Shown here piece after piece: positions 1 through 8,801 of a stretch of 64,000 nt of DNA. This DNA is from Pseudomonas sp. 8Z (GTDB taxonomy: Bacteria; Pseudomonadota; Gammaproteobacteria; Pseudomonadales; Pseudomonadaceae). The notes under the pieces were generated by a model. It saw nothing but the letters and a program-made list of their open reading frames with translations, did not search any database and was not told the origin of the DNA. A program made the translations under genes and the position numbers. Numbering within the stretch: the stretch's first letter is position 1; each line of letters starts with the position of its first letter. Where the stretch lies: contig NZ_LR733825.1 in NCBI RefSeq assembly GCF_902506535.1, positions 313,206 to 377,205 of the forward strand, written 5' to 3'.

Positions 1-209
1 TCAGCTTCGTGCTGCATAGTTGGCAGCGCGGCTTGGGCTTTGGCGCCTTGCTGGCGGCGCTGTACGCGATGCTCTTCGGCCTGCTCAGCGCCGAAGACTA
101 CGCCCTGCTGATGGGCTCGCTGCTGGTGTTCGGCGTGCTCGGCAGCGTGATGGTGCTGACTCGCAAGCTGGATTGGTACGGCGTTGGCCGTATTGCCCCG
201 CAAGCCTGA
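1..209 (+). CDS. creD: CreD inner membrane protein, C-terminal part
   Basis: This is the last ~68 codons of a gene that begins before the window; the reading frame is open from the first base to the TGA. The visible part has two hydrophobic segments, ending in a short basic tail (VLTRKLDWYGVGRIAPQA), the C-terminal pattern of CreD family inner membrane proteins. CreD is known as a target of the CreBC two-component system and is linked to envelope integrity and beta-lactam response; that is family knowledge. The two small genes downstream on the same strand are the usual followers. The assignment rests on a short tail and on context. Confidence 0.7.
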   Translation, partial: SFVLHSWQRGLGFGALLAALYAMLFGLLSAEDYALLMGSLLVFGVLGSVMVLTRKLDWYGVGRIAPQA

Positions 210-257
210 ATCCAATCGGCGCGGCGCGTGCCGCGCCTCTTCTCTGGAGGTGATTCC

Positions 258-560
258 ATGCGTCTGTTATTGCAGTTTTCCGCCTGCCTGGGCCTTGGTC
301 TGGTTGTGGCGGTGGTGATTCTGATTGGCCTGATGTTCTTCGGCTGGTTCAACCTGATTGACGGCCTGCTGCTGACCGGCAAGCCGCTGGCCAGCCTGAG
401 TCTGACGGTGTTGCCGGAAGGGTTCTGGAATGAACTGACCGGCGTTCACGATGCAGTGAACAACCCGTCGCTGCGTTCGTTCCTGGCGATGTGCGCGGCG
501 CTGGGCCAGGTCGGCCTGCTGCTGGCGCTCGGCTTCATGCGCCTGTGGTATCGGGCATGA
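258..560 (+). CDS. small hypothetical membrane protein
   Basis: This encodes 100 residues. The ATG at 258 follows a strong ribosome site (GGAGG at 246-250) with good spacing, so I chose it over an upstream in-frame start at 228. There are two clear hydrophobic segments, about residues 5-27 and 78-95, with a polar, probably periplasmic loop between them. I recognise no domain. It sits 48 bp after creD in the same direction and may be cotranscribed. Function unknown. Confidence 0.75.
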   Translation: MRLLLQFSACLGLGLVVAVVILIGLMFFGWFNLIDGLLLTGKPLASLSLTVLPEGFWNELTGVHDAVNNPSLRSFLAMCAALGQVGLLLALGFMRLWYRA

Positions 561-704
561 GCGGGTATATCGGTTTGCGTGAGGAGGCGCGTGCCGGACA
601 TCTGCTGGCAAGGCGGATTGCCTGGCTGTTTCGCGATGCCCGTCATGGGCAGTGGGTGGGTGGCCGCGTAGACTCGCGGCACATTGAACGGGAGTGCTTC
701 AAGG

Positions 705-1481
705 ATGAACAAGAGACTACTCACCGCTTTTGGCGGGCTGCTGCTGGCGAGCCTGGCGCAGGCCGATGATTGCCGGCAGCAACTGCCGACCTGGATCGAA
801 ATGGCCCATCCGGGCCACGTGCTGAAGGATGAACGTGGGCACTACCGGGTGGATGCCGAACGAGGCATCTGCAAGGTATGGCCGGCGCGGCCTGAACTGA
901 CCTTGATCGCGCTGCCGTTGGTACGCGCAGAGTACGAGGGTTATGGTGAGACGGATCTGGAAGTGCTGGTGCTGGATAACGCTAAACAGCGCTTCGTGGC
1001 GCGTTTGGTCGAGCCCAATAAGTTGGATTGGGATGCGATTTACGTCGAGGACATGGCGTTCGACACTGCGCCTTATCGGCTGCGCAAGGATGATATCGCT
1101 TTCGGTGTGCGGATATCGCGCAGTGGCAGTTCCCGGCCCAACCCTTTCTATGAAACCCAGCTCAACCTTTACCAACTGGACGCTCAGCAATTACGACCAT
1201 TGTTGAGCGAGTTACCGGTTAGAAAGGTCTGGGGCGAGTGGGATACCAACTGCGCTGGAGTGTTCAGCAAAACTGAGGGTGTGGTCATCATTACCGAGCG
1301 GGTCGGTAACCAGGGCTATCGCGACCTGCAGCTCAAGGATACCCGCGTCGAACGGCGCATGGCCCTGGTCGATGACCAATGCCAGACCGTCGAGGAAAGC
1401 ACCCATCGCTACCAGTTGCCCATCGAATACGATGAGGAGCGCTACCTGCTGCCGATCGAGCTGGCCTCTGACCCGCTCTGA
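705..1481 (+). CDS. hypothetical exported protein
   Basis: This encodes 258 residues. The ATG at 705 has an AAGG-type ribosome site just before it and gives a normal signal peptide (MNKR, a hydrophobic stretch, then a cleavage region near LAQA-DD at residue ~20). A TTG at 684 would put seven extra residues before the signal. The mature protein is soluble-looking, acidic and mixed alpha/beta, with cysteines at DDC, GICK, NCAG and DQC that may form disulfides in the periplasm. No family recognised. It follows the creD-linked membrane gene. Confidence 0.75.
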   Translation: MNKRLLTAFGGLLLASLAQADDCRQQLPTWIEMAHPGHVLKDERGHYRVDAERGICKVWPARPELTLIALPLVRAEYEGYGETDLEVLVLDNAKQRFVARLVEPNKLDWDAIYVEDMAFDTAPYRLRKDDIAFGVRISRSGSSRPNPFYETQLNLYQLDAQQLRPLLSELPVRKVWGEWDTNCAGVFSKTEGVVIITERVGNQGYRDLQLKDTRVERRMALVDDQCQTVEESTHRYQLPIEYDEERYLLPIELASDPL

Positions 1482-1486
1482 AAGCA

Positions 1487-1549
1487 CGTAGCCCGGATGC
1501 AATCCGGGAACGGCGCAACAGGTCATCCCCGGATTGCATCCGGGCTACG
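1487..1549. repeat. inverted repeat element (CCCGGATGCAATCCGGG type)
   Basis: Two arms, CGTAGCCCGGATGCAATCC and its near-exact reverse complement, are separated by a ~20 bp loop, just after a stop codon and between convergent genes. A single arm recurs at 42732-42753. This is a dispersed Pseudomonas-type intergenic repeat; the transcript would form a stable hairpin and may act as a bidirectional terminator, though there is no T-run. Confidence 0.85.
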
Positions 1550-1591
1550 AGGTGGCAAGCCAGGTGAACCGCGCTCACCTGGTGCTAGTGC

Positions 1592-3739
1592 TTACAGACT
1601 GACCGAAATCCCCGCTTGCAGCGTGCGCGGCTCGCCGGGGTACGACCAGATGTTCCAGGCGCGCTCTTCGTAGTGCTTGTCGAACACGTTGTTCAGGTTG
1701 AGGTTCAGGCGCACGTTTTCGGTCAGCGGGTAGTAGGCCAGCAGGTCGACCACGCTGTAGCCGTCCATGTCGAAGGTGTCGTTGCTGGTCTGACCTTGGC
1801 GCTGGCTGACGTATTTCAGGCCTATGCCTACGCCCAGGCCGTCGAGCGTACCGCCAGCGAACTCGTAGGTATCGAGCAGGTTGAAGCTGTGCCGTGGCAC
1901 GTTGGCCAGGCGCGAGCCTACCGGCATGGTCGCGCTGGTGCTTTCGGTAACTTCGGCATCGACGTAGGCATAGCCACCGATTACCCGCCACTGCGGGGTG
2001 ATGTTGCCTGCCAGGTTGATGTCGAAACCACGGCTGCGCACTTCGCCAGCCGCGATCTGGAAGGACTCCGATCCCGTGTTGCTTGGGTCGTTGGTCAGCA
2101 CGTTTTCCTTGACGATGTGGAACATCGCTGCGGTCAGACTGAGATCGCGGTCGAGCATGTCGTACTTGATACCGACTTCGTGGGCGACACCTTCTTCCGG
2201 GTCGAAGGCGCCGTTCTGGCGGTCGGCACCCCGGTTGGGTTTGAACGAGCGCGAGGTGTTGGCGAACACCGCCAGTTCGTCGGTCAGGTCGTAGATCAGG
2301 CCGAAGCGCGGGGTGACGGCGTTGTGCGCCTGATCCCAGTCGCCGCTGGTGCTGAGTTTGTTTTCGTAGCTCTGCTCGAAGCGCTCGATACGCGCGCCGA
2401 CTTGCGCCTTGAGGCGTTCGGTCAGGGCGATCTGATCCTGCAGATAGAAGGCGTAGGACTCCAGCGTTTCGGCGTCGTGCGTGGTGGTGCGGGTCAGTGC
2501 TGGCAGCGGTTGGCCATGTACCGGGTTGTACAGGTCGATGGGGTAGGCGCTACCGTCATCCGAGCGACGGATCAACGAGTTGTAGTTGAACTTGTCGTAC
2601 TCCACGCCAACCAGCAGGGTGTGGGCCAGACCTGCGGTGTCGAAGTGGCCTTCGGCATTGGCCTGGGCGTTGACGTCGTTCCAGTTCAGCCAGCGCTCGC
2701 TGTAATTGCGCCCGACGCTGCTGGCGCCAGCGGTCAGACCGCCACGGTAGCTGTTGCTGTTGTTTTCCACGGCACCGCCGGACAGCTCGCCGTCGAGGTA
2801 CTGCACGCCGCCGCGCAGGGTCCAGTTGTCGTCGAGCAGGTGCTCGATGCGCAGTTGGGTGCTGGCATTGGCGTTGGTCAGCTTACCGGCGGCTTCTTCA
2901 CCGAGGAAACGGTCACGCGGCAGCTTGCCTTGCTGGTTGGCGTAGCGCGTCACACCTCGGTCGAGCGGGTGGCGGTTGTGCAGGTAGTCGCCTTCTAGGG
3001 TGACGGAGGTGGCGTCGTTGAGCTGCCAGCGCAGCACCGGGGCGACGTTGTAGCGCTCGCTCTCGACGTCGTCGCGGAAGCTGTCGCCGCCTTCGGTCAC
3101 CAGATTGAGGCGATAGGTGAAGGCGGCCTGTTCATCCAGTGCGCCGGTGGTGTCGAGTGTGCCGCGGCGCAGGCCTTCGCTGTTGATCTGGCTGCCGAGT
3201 ACGGTGCGGCGTTCGGCCTGCGGCTGCTTGCTGACGATGTTGAAGGTGCCGCCAGGGTCGCTACGGCCGTAGAGCATGGCCGCTGGGCCGCGCAGCACTT
3301 CGATGCGCTCGATAGTGCTGGCGTCGGGCATGTTCGGGTAACCACGGTTGACGGCGAAGCCGTTGCGGTAGAACTCCTGGCTGTTGAAGCCGCGAATCAG
3401 AAATTCGGTCAGGCCCTGGCCGCCGAAGTTGTTGCCGCGCTCCACGCCGCCTGCGTAGTCGAGGGCATCTTCCAGACGCACCGCGCCGATGTCCTGAACG
3501 ACCTCGGCGGGCACCACGCTGATCGACTGCGGAATTTCGTGAATCGAGGTGTCGGTACGTGTGGCGCTGGCTGAGCGGGTGGCGCGGTAGCCGACCACAG
3601 GGCCGTCGGCGCGCTCAGCGGAAGCATTGATCTGCAGCGCCTCCAGTGCGAGCGGGGCACTCTCTTCGATCGCAGAGGCATGAGCAGGGAAGCAGGTAAT
3701 GGCAGGTAGAGCCAAGAGCGGGACGGCCAGGCGGCGCAT
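1592..3739 (-). CDS. TonB-dependent siderophore receptor
   Basis: This encodes 715 residues, an outer-membrane ligand-gated channel importing a ferric siderophore with energy from TonB-ExbBD. It has a signal peptide (cleavage after AHA), then a plug domain with IPQSISVVPAEVV, LIRGF and IERIEVLRGPAAMLYGRSDPGG, then a 22-strand barrel with the closing motif NLNNVFDKHYEE and a C-terminal aromatic-type strand ending ISVSL. There is no N-terminal STN signalling domain, so it should not drive an ECF sigma/FecR cascade. The plug resembles ferrichrome/hydroxamate receptors, but the ligand cannot be read from sequence. It is monocistronic and convergent with the preceding gene. A Fur-like site lies upstream. 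Confidence 0.93.
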   Translation of the reverse strand: MRRLAVPLLALPAITCFPAHASAIEESAPLALEALQINASAERADGPVVGYRATRSASATRTDTSIHEIPQSISVVPAEVVQDIGAVRLEDALDYAGGVERGNNFGGQGLTEFLIRGFNSQEFYRNGFAVNRGYPNMPDASTIERIEVLRGPAAMLYGRSDPGGTFNIVSKQPQAERRTVLGSQINSEGLRRGTLDTTGALDEQAAFTYRLNLVTEGGDSFRDDVESERYNVAPVLRWQLNDATSVTLEGDYLHNRHPLDRGVTRYANQQGKLPRDRFLGEEAAGKLTNANASTQLRIEHLLDDNWTLRGGVQYLDGELSGGAVENNSNSYRGGLTAGASSVGRNYSERWLNWNDVNAQANAEGHFDTAGLAHTLLVGVEYDKFNYNSLIRRSDDGSAYPIDLYNPVHGQPLPALTRTTTHDAETLESYAFYLQDQIALTERLKAQVGARIERFEQSYENKLSTSGDWDQAHNAVTPRFGLIYDLTDELAVFANTSRSFKPNRGADRQNGAFDPEEGVAHEVGIKYDMLDRDLSLTAAMFHIVKENVLTNDPSNTGSESFQIAAGEVRSRGFDINLAGNITPQWRVIGGYAYVDAEVTESTSATMPVGSRLANVPRHSFNLLDTYEFAGGTLDGLGVGIGLKYVSQRQGQTSNDTFDMDGYSVVDLLAYYPLTENVRLNLNLNNVFDKHYEERAWNIWSYPGEPRTLQAGISVSL

Positions 3740-3790
3740 TCATAGATCCTTGGGGCAGGGGGAAAGCGGCCGGCATGGTAGTGTTATGGC

Positions 3791-3813
3791 GAACTATTAT
3801 CAATTGTATTTGT
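3791..3813 (-). promoter_or_regulatory. probable Fur box
   Basis: Read on the minus strand, this AT-rich stretch 50-75 bp before the receptor start contains a perfect TGATAAT half-site followed by one base and a degenerate second half. Fur control is expected for siderophore receptors. The second half matches poorly, so this is a moderate call. Confidence 0.5.
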
Positions 3814-3959
3814 TCGTGCTCACCTATCTTTTCGTTCCTGTCGGTCAGCATAGGTGCAGGTCAAGGAGGCTGGGGCTTGGCGGTTTTTGTATTGAGGGGC
3901 TAATACCAATGTCTAGCTGTCGACTTTCGCCGACCTGCTGCTAGCTTGATGGTGCATCA

Positions 3960-3978
3960 GAATAACAATAACCGGAGG
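3960..3978 (+). promoter_or_regulatory. Crc/Hfq CA-motif overlapping the ribosome site
   Basis: AATAACAATAA (3961-3971) contains two overlapping AAnAAnAA matches directly before the CGGAGG ribosome site and 13 bases before the ATG of the symporter small subunit. In Pseudomonas, Hfq/Crc binds such A-rich motifs to block translation of secondary carbon-source genes; transporters are typical targets. The motif is seen; its use is inference. Confidence 0.5.
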
Positions 3979-3983
3979 CAGCT

Positions 3984-4244
3984 ATGACTTCTGATAAAGC
4001 AAACGCGACAGCGTACTGGAAAGCGAACGTGCGCCTGATCACCTTGAGCCTGATTGTATGGGCACTTGTCTCATACGGATTCGCCATGATCCTGCGACCC
4101 ATGCTCTCGGGCATCATGGTCGGCGGTGCGGATCTTGGCTTCTGGTTCGCCCAGCAGGGCTCCATCCTCTTCTTCATCGGGCTCATTTTTCACTACGCGT
4201 GGAGACTGAACAAACTCGATAAAGAATTCGGCGTCGAGGAGTAA
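3984..4244 (+). CDS. DUF4212 sodium:solute symporter small subunit
   Basis: This encodes 86 residues with two transmembrane helices (about 20-42 and 50-72) and a charged C-terminal tail (RLNKLDKEFGVEE). DUF4212 proteins are always found next to a large sodium/solute symporter and are thought to be its small subunit. The ATG follows CGGAGG. The next gene starts 6 bp after its stop, so translation is probably coupled. Confidence 0.88.
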   Translation: MTSDKANATAYWKANVRLITLSLIVWALVSYGFAMILRPMLSGIMVGGADLGFWFAQQGSILFFIGLIFHYAWRLNKLDKEFGVEE

Positions 4245-4250
4245 GTGGTC

Positions 4251-6020
4251 ATGAGCCAATTCGTCATCAACATGTTGTTCGTAGGCGCGTCCTTCGCGCT
4301 CTACATCGGCATCGCCATCTGGGCGCGTGCCGGCTCGACCAAAGAGTTCTACGTCGCTGGCGGTGGTGTGCATCCGGTCACCAACGGCATGGCGACTGCC
4401 GCTGACTGGATGTCCGCAGCCTCCTTCATTTCCATGGCTGGCCTGATCGCCGCTGGCGGTTATGCCAACTCCACTTTCCTCATGGGCTGGACTGGCGGCT
4501 ACGTGCTGCTGGCGATGCTGCTGGCGCCGTACCTGCGCAAGTTCGGCAAGTTCACCGTGCCGGATTTCATCGGTGATCGCTTCTACAGTCGTGGCGCGCG
4601 CCTGACTGCGGTGATCTGCCTGGTGATCATCTCCGTGACCTACGTGATCGGCCAGATGGCCGGTGCCGGTGTGGCCTTCTCGCGCTTCCTCGAGGTGAGC
4701 AACTCCACCGGTATCTGGATCGCTGCAGCCGTGGTGTTCGCCTACGCCGTATTCGGCGGCATGAAGGGCATCACCTACACCCAGGTCGCTCAGTACGTGG
4801 TGCTGATCGTGGCTTACACCATCCCGGCCATCTTCATCTCCTTGCAACTGACCGGTAACCCGATCCCGCCGCTTGGCCTGTTCGGTGACCACGTCGAGTC
4901 GGGCGTGCCGTTGCTGCAGAAACTCGATGAAGTGGTGCGTGAGCTGGGCTTCGCGGCCTACACCGCGGATGTCGACAACAAGCTCAACATGGTGCTGTTC
5001 ACCATGTCGCTGATGATCGGTACGGCTGGTCTGCCGCACGTCATCATCCGCTTCTTCACCGTGCCGAAAGTGGCCGATGCGCGCTGGTCTGCAGGCTGGA
5101 CGCTGATCTTCATTGCGCTGCTTTATCTTACTGCGCCGGCCGTGGCCTCCATGGCGCGTCTGAACCTGGTGACCACCATCTACCCGGAAGGCGCCAGCGC
5201 CCCGGCTTTGGCGTATGCCGAGCGCCCGCAGTGGGTCAAGAACTGGGAACAGACCGGCCTGATCAAGTGGGAAGATAAAAATGCCGATGGTCGTATCCAG
5301 ATGTACAACGATGCTGCGCCGGCCTTCACCGCCACCGCTGAATCGCGTGGCTGGAAGGGTAACGAGCTGACCGTCAACAACGACATCCTGGTGCTGGCCA
5401 ACCCGGAGATCGCCAACCTGCCTGCATGGGTGGTGGGGCTGATCGCCGCGGGCGCCATTGCTGCGGCACTGTCTACGGCGGCGGGCTTGTTGCTGGCGAT
5501 TTCTTCGGCGATCAGTCATGACCTGATCAAGACCTTGATCAATCCGAAGATCAGCGAGAAGAACGAGATGATCGCGGCGCGGATATCGATGGCGTGTGCG
5601 ATTCTGCTGGCCACCTATCTGGGCCTCAATCCACCAGGGTTCGCCGCGCAGGTGGTGGCGTTGGCCTTTGGTATCGCGGCTGCGACCCTGTTCCCGGTGC
5701 TGATGATGGGGATTTTCTCCAAGCGCATGAACGACAAGGGTGCGATCTGCGGCATGGTGGTCGGTCTGGTGGTGACGCTGGTGTACATCTTCACCTACCT
5801 GGGCTGGTTCTTCATTCCGGGCACCAACAGCCTGCCGAACACGCCGGATCAGTGGTTCATGGGGATTTCCCCGGCTTCCTTCGGTACCGTCGGTGCGCTG
5901 ATCAACTTCGCCGTGGCTTACGGCGTGTCGAGTGTCACTGCCGAACCGCCGCAGGAAATCCAGGATCTGGTGGAAAGCGTCCGTACTCCCAAAGGTGCTG
6001 GTGCCGCGCTGAGCCACTGA
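4251..6020 (+). CDS. sodium:solute symporter, ActP-like (VC_2705 type)
   Basis: This encodes 589 residues, a multi-helix inner-membrane sodium/solute symporter with family signatures such as FYVAGGGVHPVTNGMATAADWMSAASF near the N-terminus and ALSTAAGLLLAISSAISHDL later. I chose ATG 4251 because GAGGAG at 4236-4241 is 9 bp away; the GTG at 4245 would be too close. The long loop near residue 342 carries DKNADGRI, an EF-hand-like calcium loop. Relatives carry acetate or other short carboxylates. Together with DUF4212, the exonuclease and the cNMP/CBS/DUF294 gene it forms a set that recurs around this symporter type; substrate not proven. Confidence 0.9.
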   Translation: MSQFVINMLFVGASFALYIGIAIWARAGSTKEFYVAGGGVHPVTNGMATAADWMSAASFISMAGLIAAGGYANSTFLMGWTGGYVLLAMLLAPYLRKFGKFTVPDFIGDRFYSRGARLTAVICLVIISVTYVIGQMAGAGVAFSRFLEVSNSTGIWIAAAVVFAYAVFGGMKGITYTQVAQYVVLIVAYTIPAIFISLQLTGNPIPPLGLFGDHVESGVPLLQKLDEVVRELGFAAYTADVDNKLNMVLFTMSLMIGTAGLPHVIIRFFTVPKVADARWSAGWTLIFIALLYLTAPAVASMARLNLVTTIYPEGASAPALAYAERPQWVKNWEQTGLIKWEDKNADGRIQMYNDAAPAFTATAESRGWKGNELTVNNDILVLANPEIANLPAWVVGLIAAGAIAAALSTAAGLLLAISSAISHDLIKTLINPKISEKNEMIAARISMACAILLATYLGLNPPGFAAQVVALAFGIAAATLFPVLMMGIFSKRMNDKGAICGMVVGLVVTLVYIFTYLGWFFIPGTNSLPNTPDQWFMGISPASFGTVGALINFAVAYGVSSVTAEPPQEIQDLVESVRTPKGAGAALSH

Positions 6021-6111
6021 GCATAATCCCGGCCTGACGCCACCTGCCGGTGGCCAGGGCTTCAGTACGCGGGCCTCCAGTGGAGGCTCGTCGTCTTTCA
6101 GGAACAGTCAT

Positions 6112-6618
6112 ATGTTGTGGACTTTGCTCGCCATCGTGGTAGCGGGGCTCGGCGCTGCCGGTGTGGCCCTGTTGTTGCGCAAACTCACCGGTAATCGTCT
6201 GCCGCGCTGGCTGGTGCCGCTGTTCGGGGGCCTGGGCATGCTGGGCTACCAGGTGGTGTACGAGTATTCCTGGTTCGAGCACCAGATCGAGCGCCAGCCG
6301 CCCGAATCGGTAGTCGTGGCCAGCGAGGCCGGGCATGTGTTCTGGCGCCCCTGGAGCTACTTCATGCCAATCACCACGGCCTTCACCGTGCTCGACAGCA
6401 AGAGCGTGGTACGGCGTGAAGTGGGCGATGCGCCGGTGGCCGAGTTCATGCTCTATCGCTTCGAGAAGCAGCACATCGATCATGTCTCGAATCAGGCGCA
6501 TCTGCTCAACTGCCAGACAGGCGAACTGCTGCCTCTGGATGCGCAGCAAAAACCGGTGCTGGAGCAGCTCAAGCGTATCGACAAGGGTGGTGTGCTGTTC
6601 CAGCGCGTCTGCAGCTAG
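6112..6618 (+). CDS. hypothetical membrane-anchored protein
   Basis: This encodes 168 residues. The N-terminus has one or two hydrophobic segments (residues 2-22 and a weaker one at 32-48), then a soluble region of about 110 residues, probably periplasmic, with HVSNQAHLLNCQTGELLP and a C-terminal cysteine (FQRVCS). AGGAA lies 7 bp before the ATG. It follows the symporter by ~90 bp and is closed by a strong terminator. No domain recognised. Confidence 0.8.
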   Translation: MLWTLLAIVVAGLGAAGVALLLRKLTGNRLPRWLVPLFGGLGMLGYQVVYEYSWFEHQIERQPPESVVVASEAGHVFWRPWSYFMPITTAFTVLDSKSVVRREVGDAPVAEFMLYRFEKQHIDHVSNQAHLLNCQTGELLPLDAQQKPVLEQLKRIDKGGVLFQRVCS

Positions 6619-6653
6619 CCAGCGACTGGAAAACTACCCGCCAGTTGCACCAC

Positions 6654-6683
6654 GAAGCCCCGGCATGCCGGGGCTTCGCTTTT
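6654..6683 (+). terminator. rho-independent terminator
   Basis: A perfect inverted repeat, GAAGCCCCGGCATGCCGGGG, continues CTTC and then GCTTTT. It lies 36 bp after the hypothetical gene and ends the symporter transcript. Confidence 0.85.
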
Positions 6684-6758
6684 ACATAGACGCAGATCAA
6701 TGAGCGCCGCAGGCCGCCTGCTTAGAATCGTCGGCTTTGCCTTGCAAGCAGGTGCTCC

Positions 6759-8084
6759 ATGTCGTTTCGCCCTGAACTGCTGTCGCCCGCCGGCAGCCTC
6801 AAGAACATGCGCTATGCCTTCGCCTACGGCGCCGATGCGGTCTACGCCGGGCAGCCGCGTTACAGCCTGAGGGTGCGCAACAACGAGTTCGACCACGCCA
6901 ACCTGGCTTTGGGTATCGCCGAGGCCCATGCCCAGGGCAAGCAGTTCTACGTGGTGGTCAACATCGCCCCGCACAACGCCAAGCTCAAGACCTTCCTCAA
7001 GGATCTGCAGCCGGTGATCGACATGGCGCCGGATGCGCTGATCATGTCCGACCCCGGCCTGATCATATTGGTGCGTGAGCACTTCCCACACATGCCGATT
7101 CACCTTTCCGTGCAGGCCAACGCGGTCAACTGGGCCAGCGTCGAGTTCTGGCGACGTCAGGGCCTGAGCCGGGTCATCCTCTCCCGCGAGCTGGCGCTGG
7201 AAGAGATCGACGAGATCCGCCAAGCCGTGCCGAAAATGGAGTTGGAGGTGTTCGTCCACGGCGCGCTGTGCATGGCCTATTCCGGGCGCTGCCTGTTGTC
7301 GGGCTATATCAACCGTCGCGACCCTAACCAGGGCACCTGCACCAATGCCTGCCGCTGGCAGTATCAGGCCACGCCCGCTGGCGAGAACGAGACCGGCGAT
7401 ATCGTGCGTCTGGTCGAGCCGACCCTGGGCGCGGGCGCGCCGACTACCCAGGCGTTCCTGCTGGAAGAGGCGAGTCGTCCGGGCGAGCAGATGGCCGCCT
7501 TCGAAGACGAGCACGGCACCTACATCATGAACTCCAAGGATCTACGCGCACTGCAGCATGTGCCACGGCTGGTGGCCATGGGCGTGCAATCGCTGAAGAT
7601 CGAGGGACGCACCAAGAGCCATTTCTACTGCGCGCGCACGGCCCAGGCCTATCGCCGCGCCATCGACGACGCCGTGGCTGGGCGGCCTTTCGACCCCAGC
7701 CTGATGCACGACCTCGAATCACTGGCCAATCGCGGCTACACCGAGGGCTTCCTGCGCCGTCACGTACATGACGAATATCAGAACTACCAGCACGGCAGCT
7801 CGCGCAGCGAACGGCAGCAATTCGTCGGCGAGCTGACCGGCGAGCGCCGGGGCGACCTGGCCGAGGTGCTGGTGAAAAATCGCTTCGAGGTGGGCGACGG
7901 CATCGAGCTGATGACCCCGCAAGGCAACCTGCATTTCACTTTGGAGCACCTGGAAAACCGCTTGGGTGAGCGTATTGCGGTGGCGCCGGGCGACGGCCAT
8001 CGGGTGTTCCTACCAGTCGCGCCAGGTGTCGACCTCAGCCATGCCTTGCTGCTGCGTGATCTGCCGCCGCACGCCGGGCAGTAG
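6759..8084 (+). CDS. trhP: prephenate-dependent tRNA uridine-34 hydroxylase TrhP (U32 family)
   Basis: This encodes 441 residues, the usual length of YegQ/TrhP. It starts with the U32 signature PELLSPAGSLKNMRYAFAYGADAVYAG and has the four conserved cysteines C171, C178, C194 and C198 (HGALCMAYSGRCLLSG, then GTCTNACRW) thought to bind an iron-sulfur cluster. TrhP makes 5-hydroxyuridine at the wobble base of several tRNAs, using prephenate. Older annotation calls this family peptidase U32; no protease role is expected. It stands alone, convergent with the exonuclease gene 10 bp away. Confidence 0.92.
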   Translation: MSFRPELLSPAGSLKNMRYAFAYGADAVYAGQPRYSLRVRNNEFDHANLALGIAEAHAQGKQFYVVVNIAPHNAKLKTFLKDLQPVIDMAPDALIMSDPGLIILVREHFPHMPIHLSVQANAVNWASVEFWRRQGLSRVILSRELALEEIDEIRQAVPKMELEVFVHGALCMAYSGRCLLSGYINRRDPNQGTCTNACRWQYQATPAGENETGDIVRLVEPTLGAGAPTTQAFLLEEASRPGEQMAAFEDEHGTYIMNSKDLRALQHVPRLVAMGVQSLKIEGRTKSHFYCARTAQAYRRAIDDAVAGRPFDPSLMHDLESLANRGYTEGFLRRHVHDEYQNYQHGSSRSERQQFVGELTGERRGDLAEVLVKNRFEVGDGIELMTPQGNLHFTLEHLENRLGERIAVAPGDGHRVFLPVAPGVDLSHALLLRDLPPHAGQ

Positions 8085-8093
8085 CACGAAGCG

Positions 8094-8801
8094 TCAGAGT
8101 GACAGGGCCTGCTGTCGGCGACGACGGCTGGTGAGCTGGCGCTCCAGTTCGACGAGGCTGTCGATGCCCTGGCGGCGCGCCTTGCTGAACAGCATCAGGG
8201 CCAGCTCGGCAGTGACCAAGGCATCGGCGCTGGCGTGGTGGCGCTGCTGCACCTGCAAACCGAAGTCGCTGATCCACTCGTCCAGCCCGCGAGGCCGTGA
8301 CGGGGCATCGGGGCACAGCAGCGGCGCGATTTCGGCGACGTCGAAAAAGTGATGTTGCAGGCGATAGTCCAGGCTCTGCTTGAGCGCGCGGGCCAGCATG
8401 CGCTGGTCGAAGCCGGCGTGAAAGGCCAGCAGCGGGCTGTCGCCGACAAACTCCATGAACTCCAGCAGTGCCTGCGCCGGGTCTACACCGCGCGCCACTT
8501 CGCTGGGGGCGATGCCGTGAATCAGCGTGCTGACGCTGGCCTGATGATTGGGTCGGCACAGGGTACATTCGAACTGCTCGGCGAAGTCGATGGCGCCGTT
8601 GTCGATCACCACTGCGCCGATGGCCAGCACCAGATCGCGGCGCAGGTTCAGACCGGTGGTTTCCAGATCGAGCACGACGAAGCGTTGCTGATGCAGCGGG
8701 CGTTCATCGAGTGCGGCAGGTGCCTCCAGAGCCTGGCGGCGCTCCAGTTGCGTCTGTGTCAGCGCCGGGCCACGGCCACTGAACCAGGTGAACTTAGTCA
8801 T
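8094..8801 (-). CDS. DnaQ-like 3'-5' exonuclease (DEDDh)
   Basis: This encodes 235 residues. The DEDDh catalytic set is visible: D45 and E47 in VVLDLETTGL, D132 in FHAGFDQRML, H189 and D193 in RHHASADALV. The fold is that of the DNA polymerase III epsilon exonuclease, but there is no polymerase-binding tail, so it is a stand-alone exonuclease of unknown substrate. It overlaps the preceding cNMP/CBS/DUF294 gene by 4 bp (ATGA), so the two are translationally coupled. This pair repeatedly accompanies the DUF4212 symporter. Confidence 0.9.
   Translation of the reverse strand: MTKFTWFSGRGPALTQTQLERRQALEAPAALDERPLHQQRFVVLDLETTGLNLRRDLVLAIGAVVIDNGAIDFAEQFECTLCRPNHQASVSTLIHGIAPSEVARGVDPAQALLEFMEFVGDSPLLAFHAGFDQRMLARALKQSLDYRLQHHFFDVAEIAPLLCPDAPSRPRGLDEWISDFGLQVQQRHHASADALVTAELALMLFSKARRQGIDSLVELERQLTSRRRRQQALSL

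Noticed and set aside
4071..6017. 648-codon open frame on the minus strand
   Set aside because: It lies fully antisense to the DUF4212/symporter genes, is rich in His/Arg/Gln/Asp, and shows no fold; an effect of high GC.
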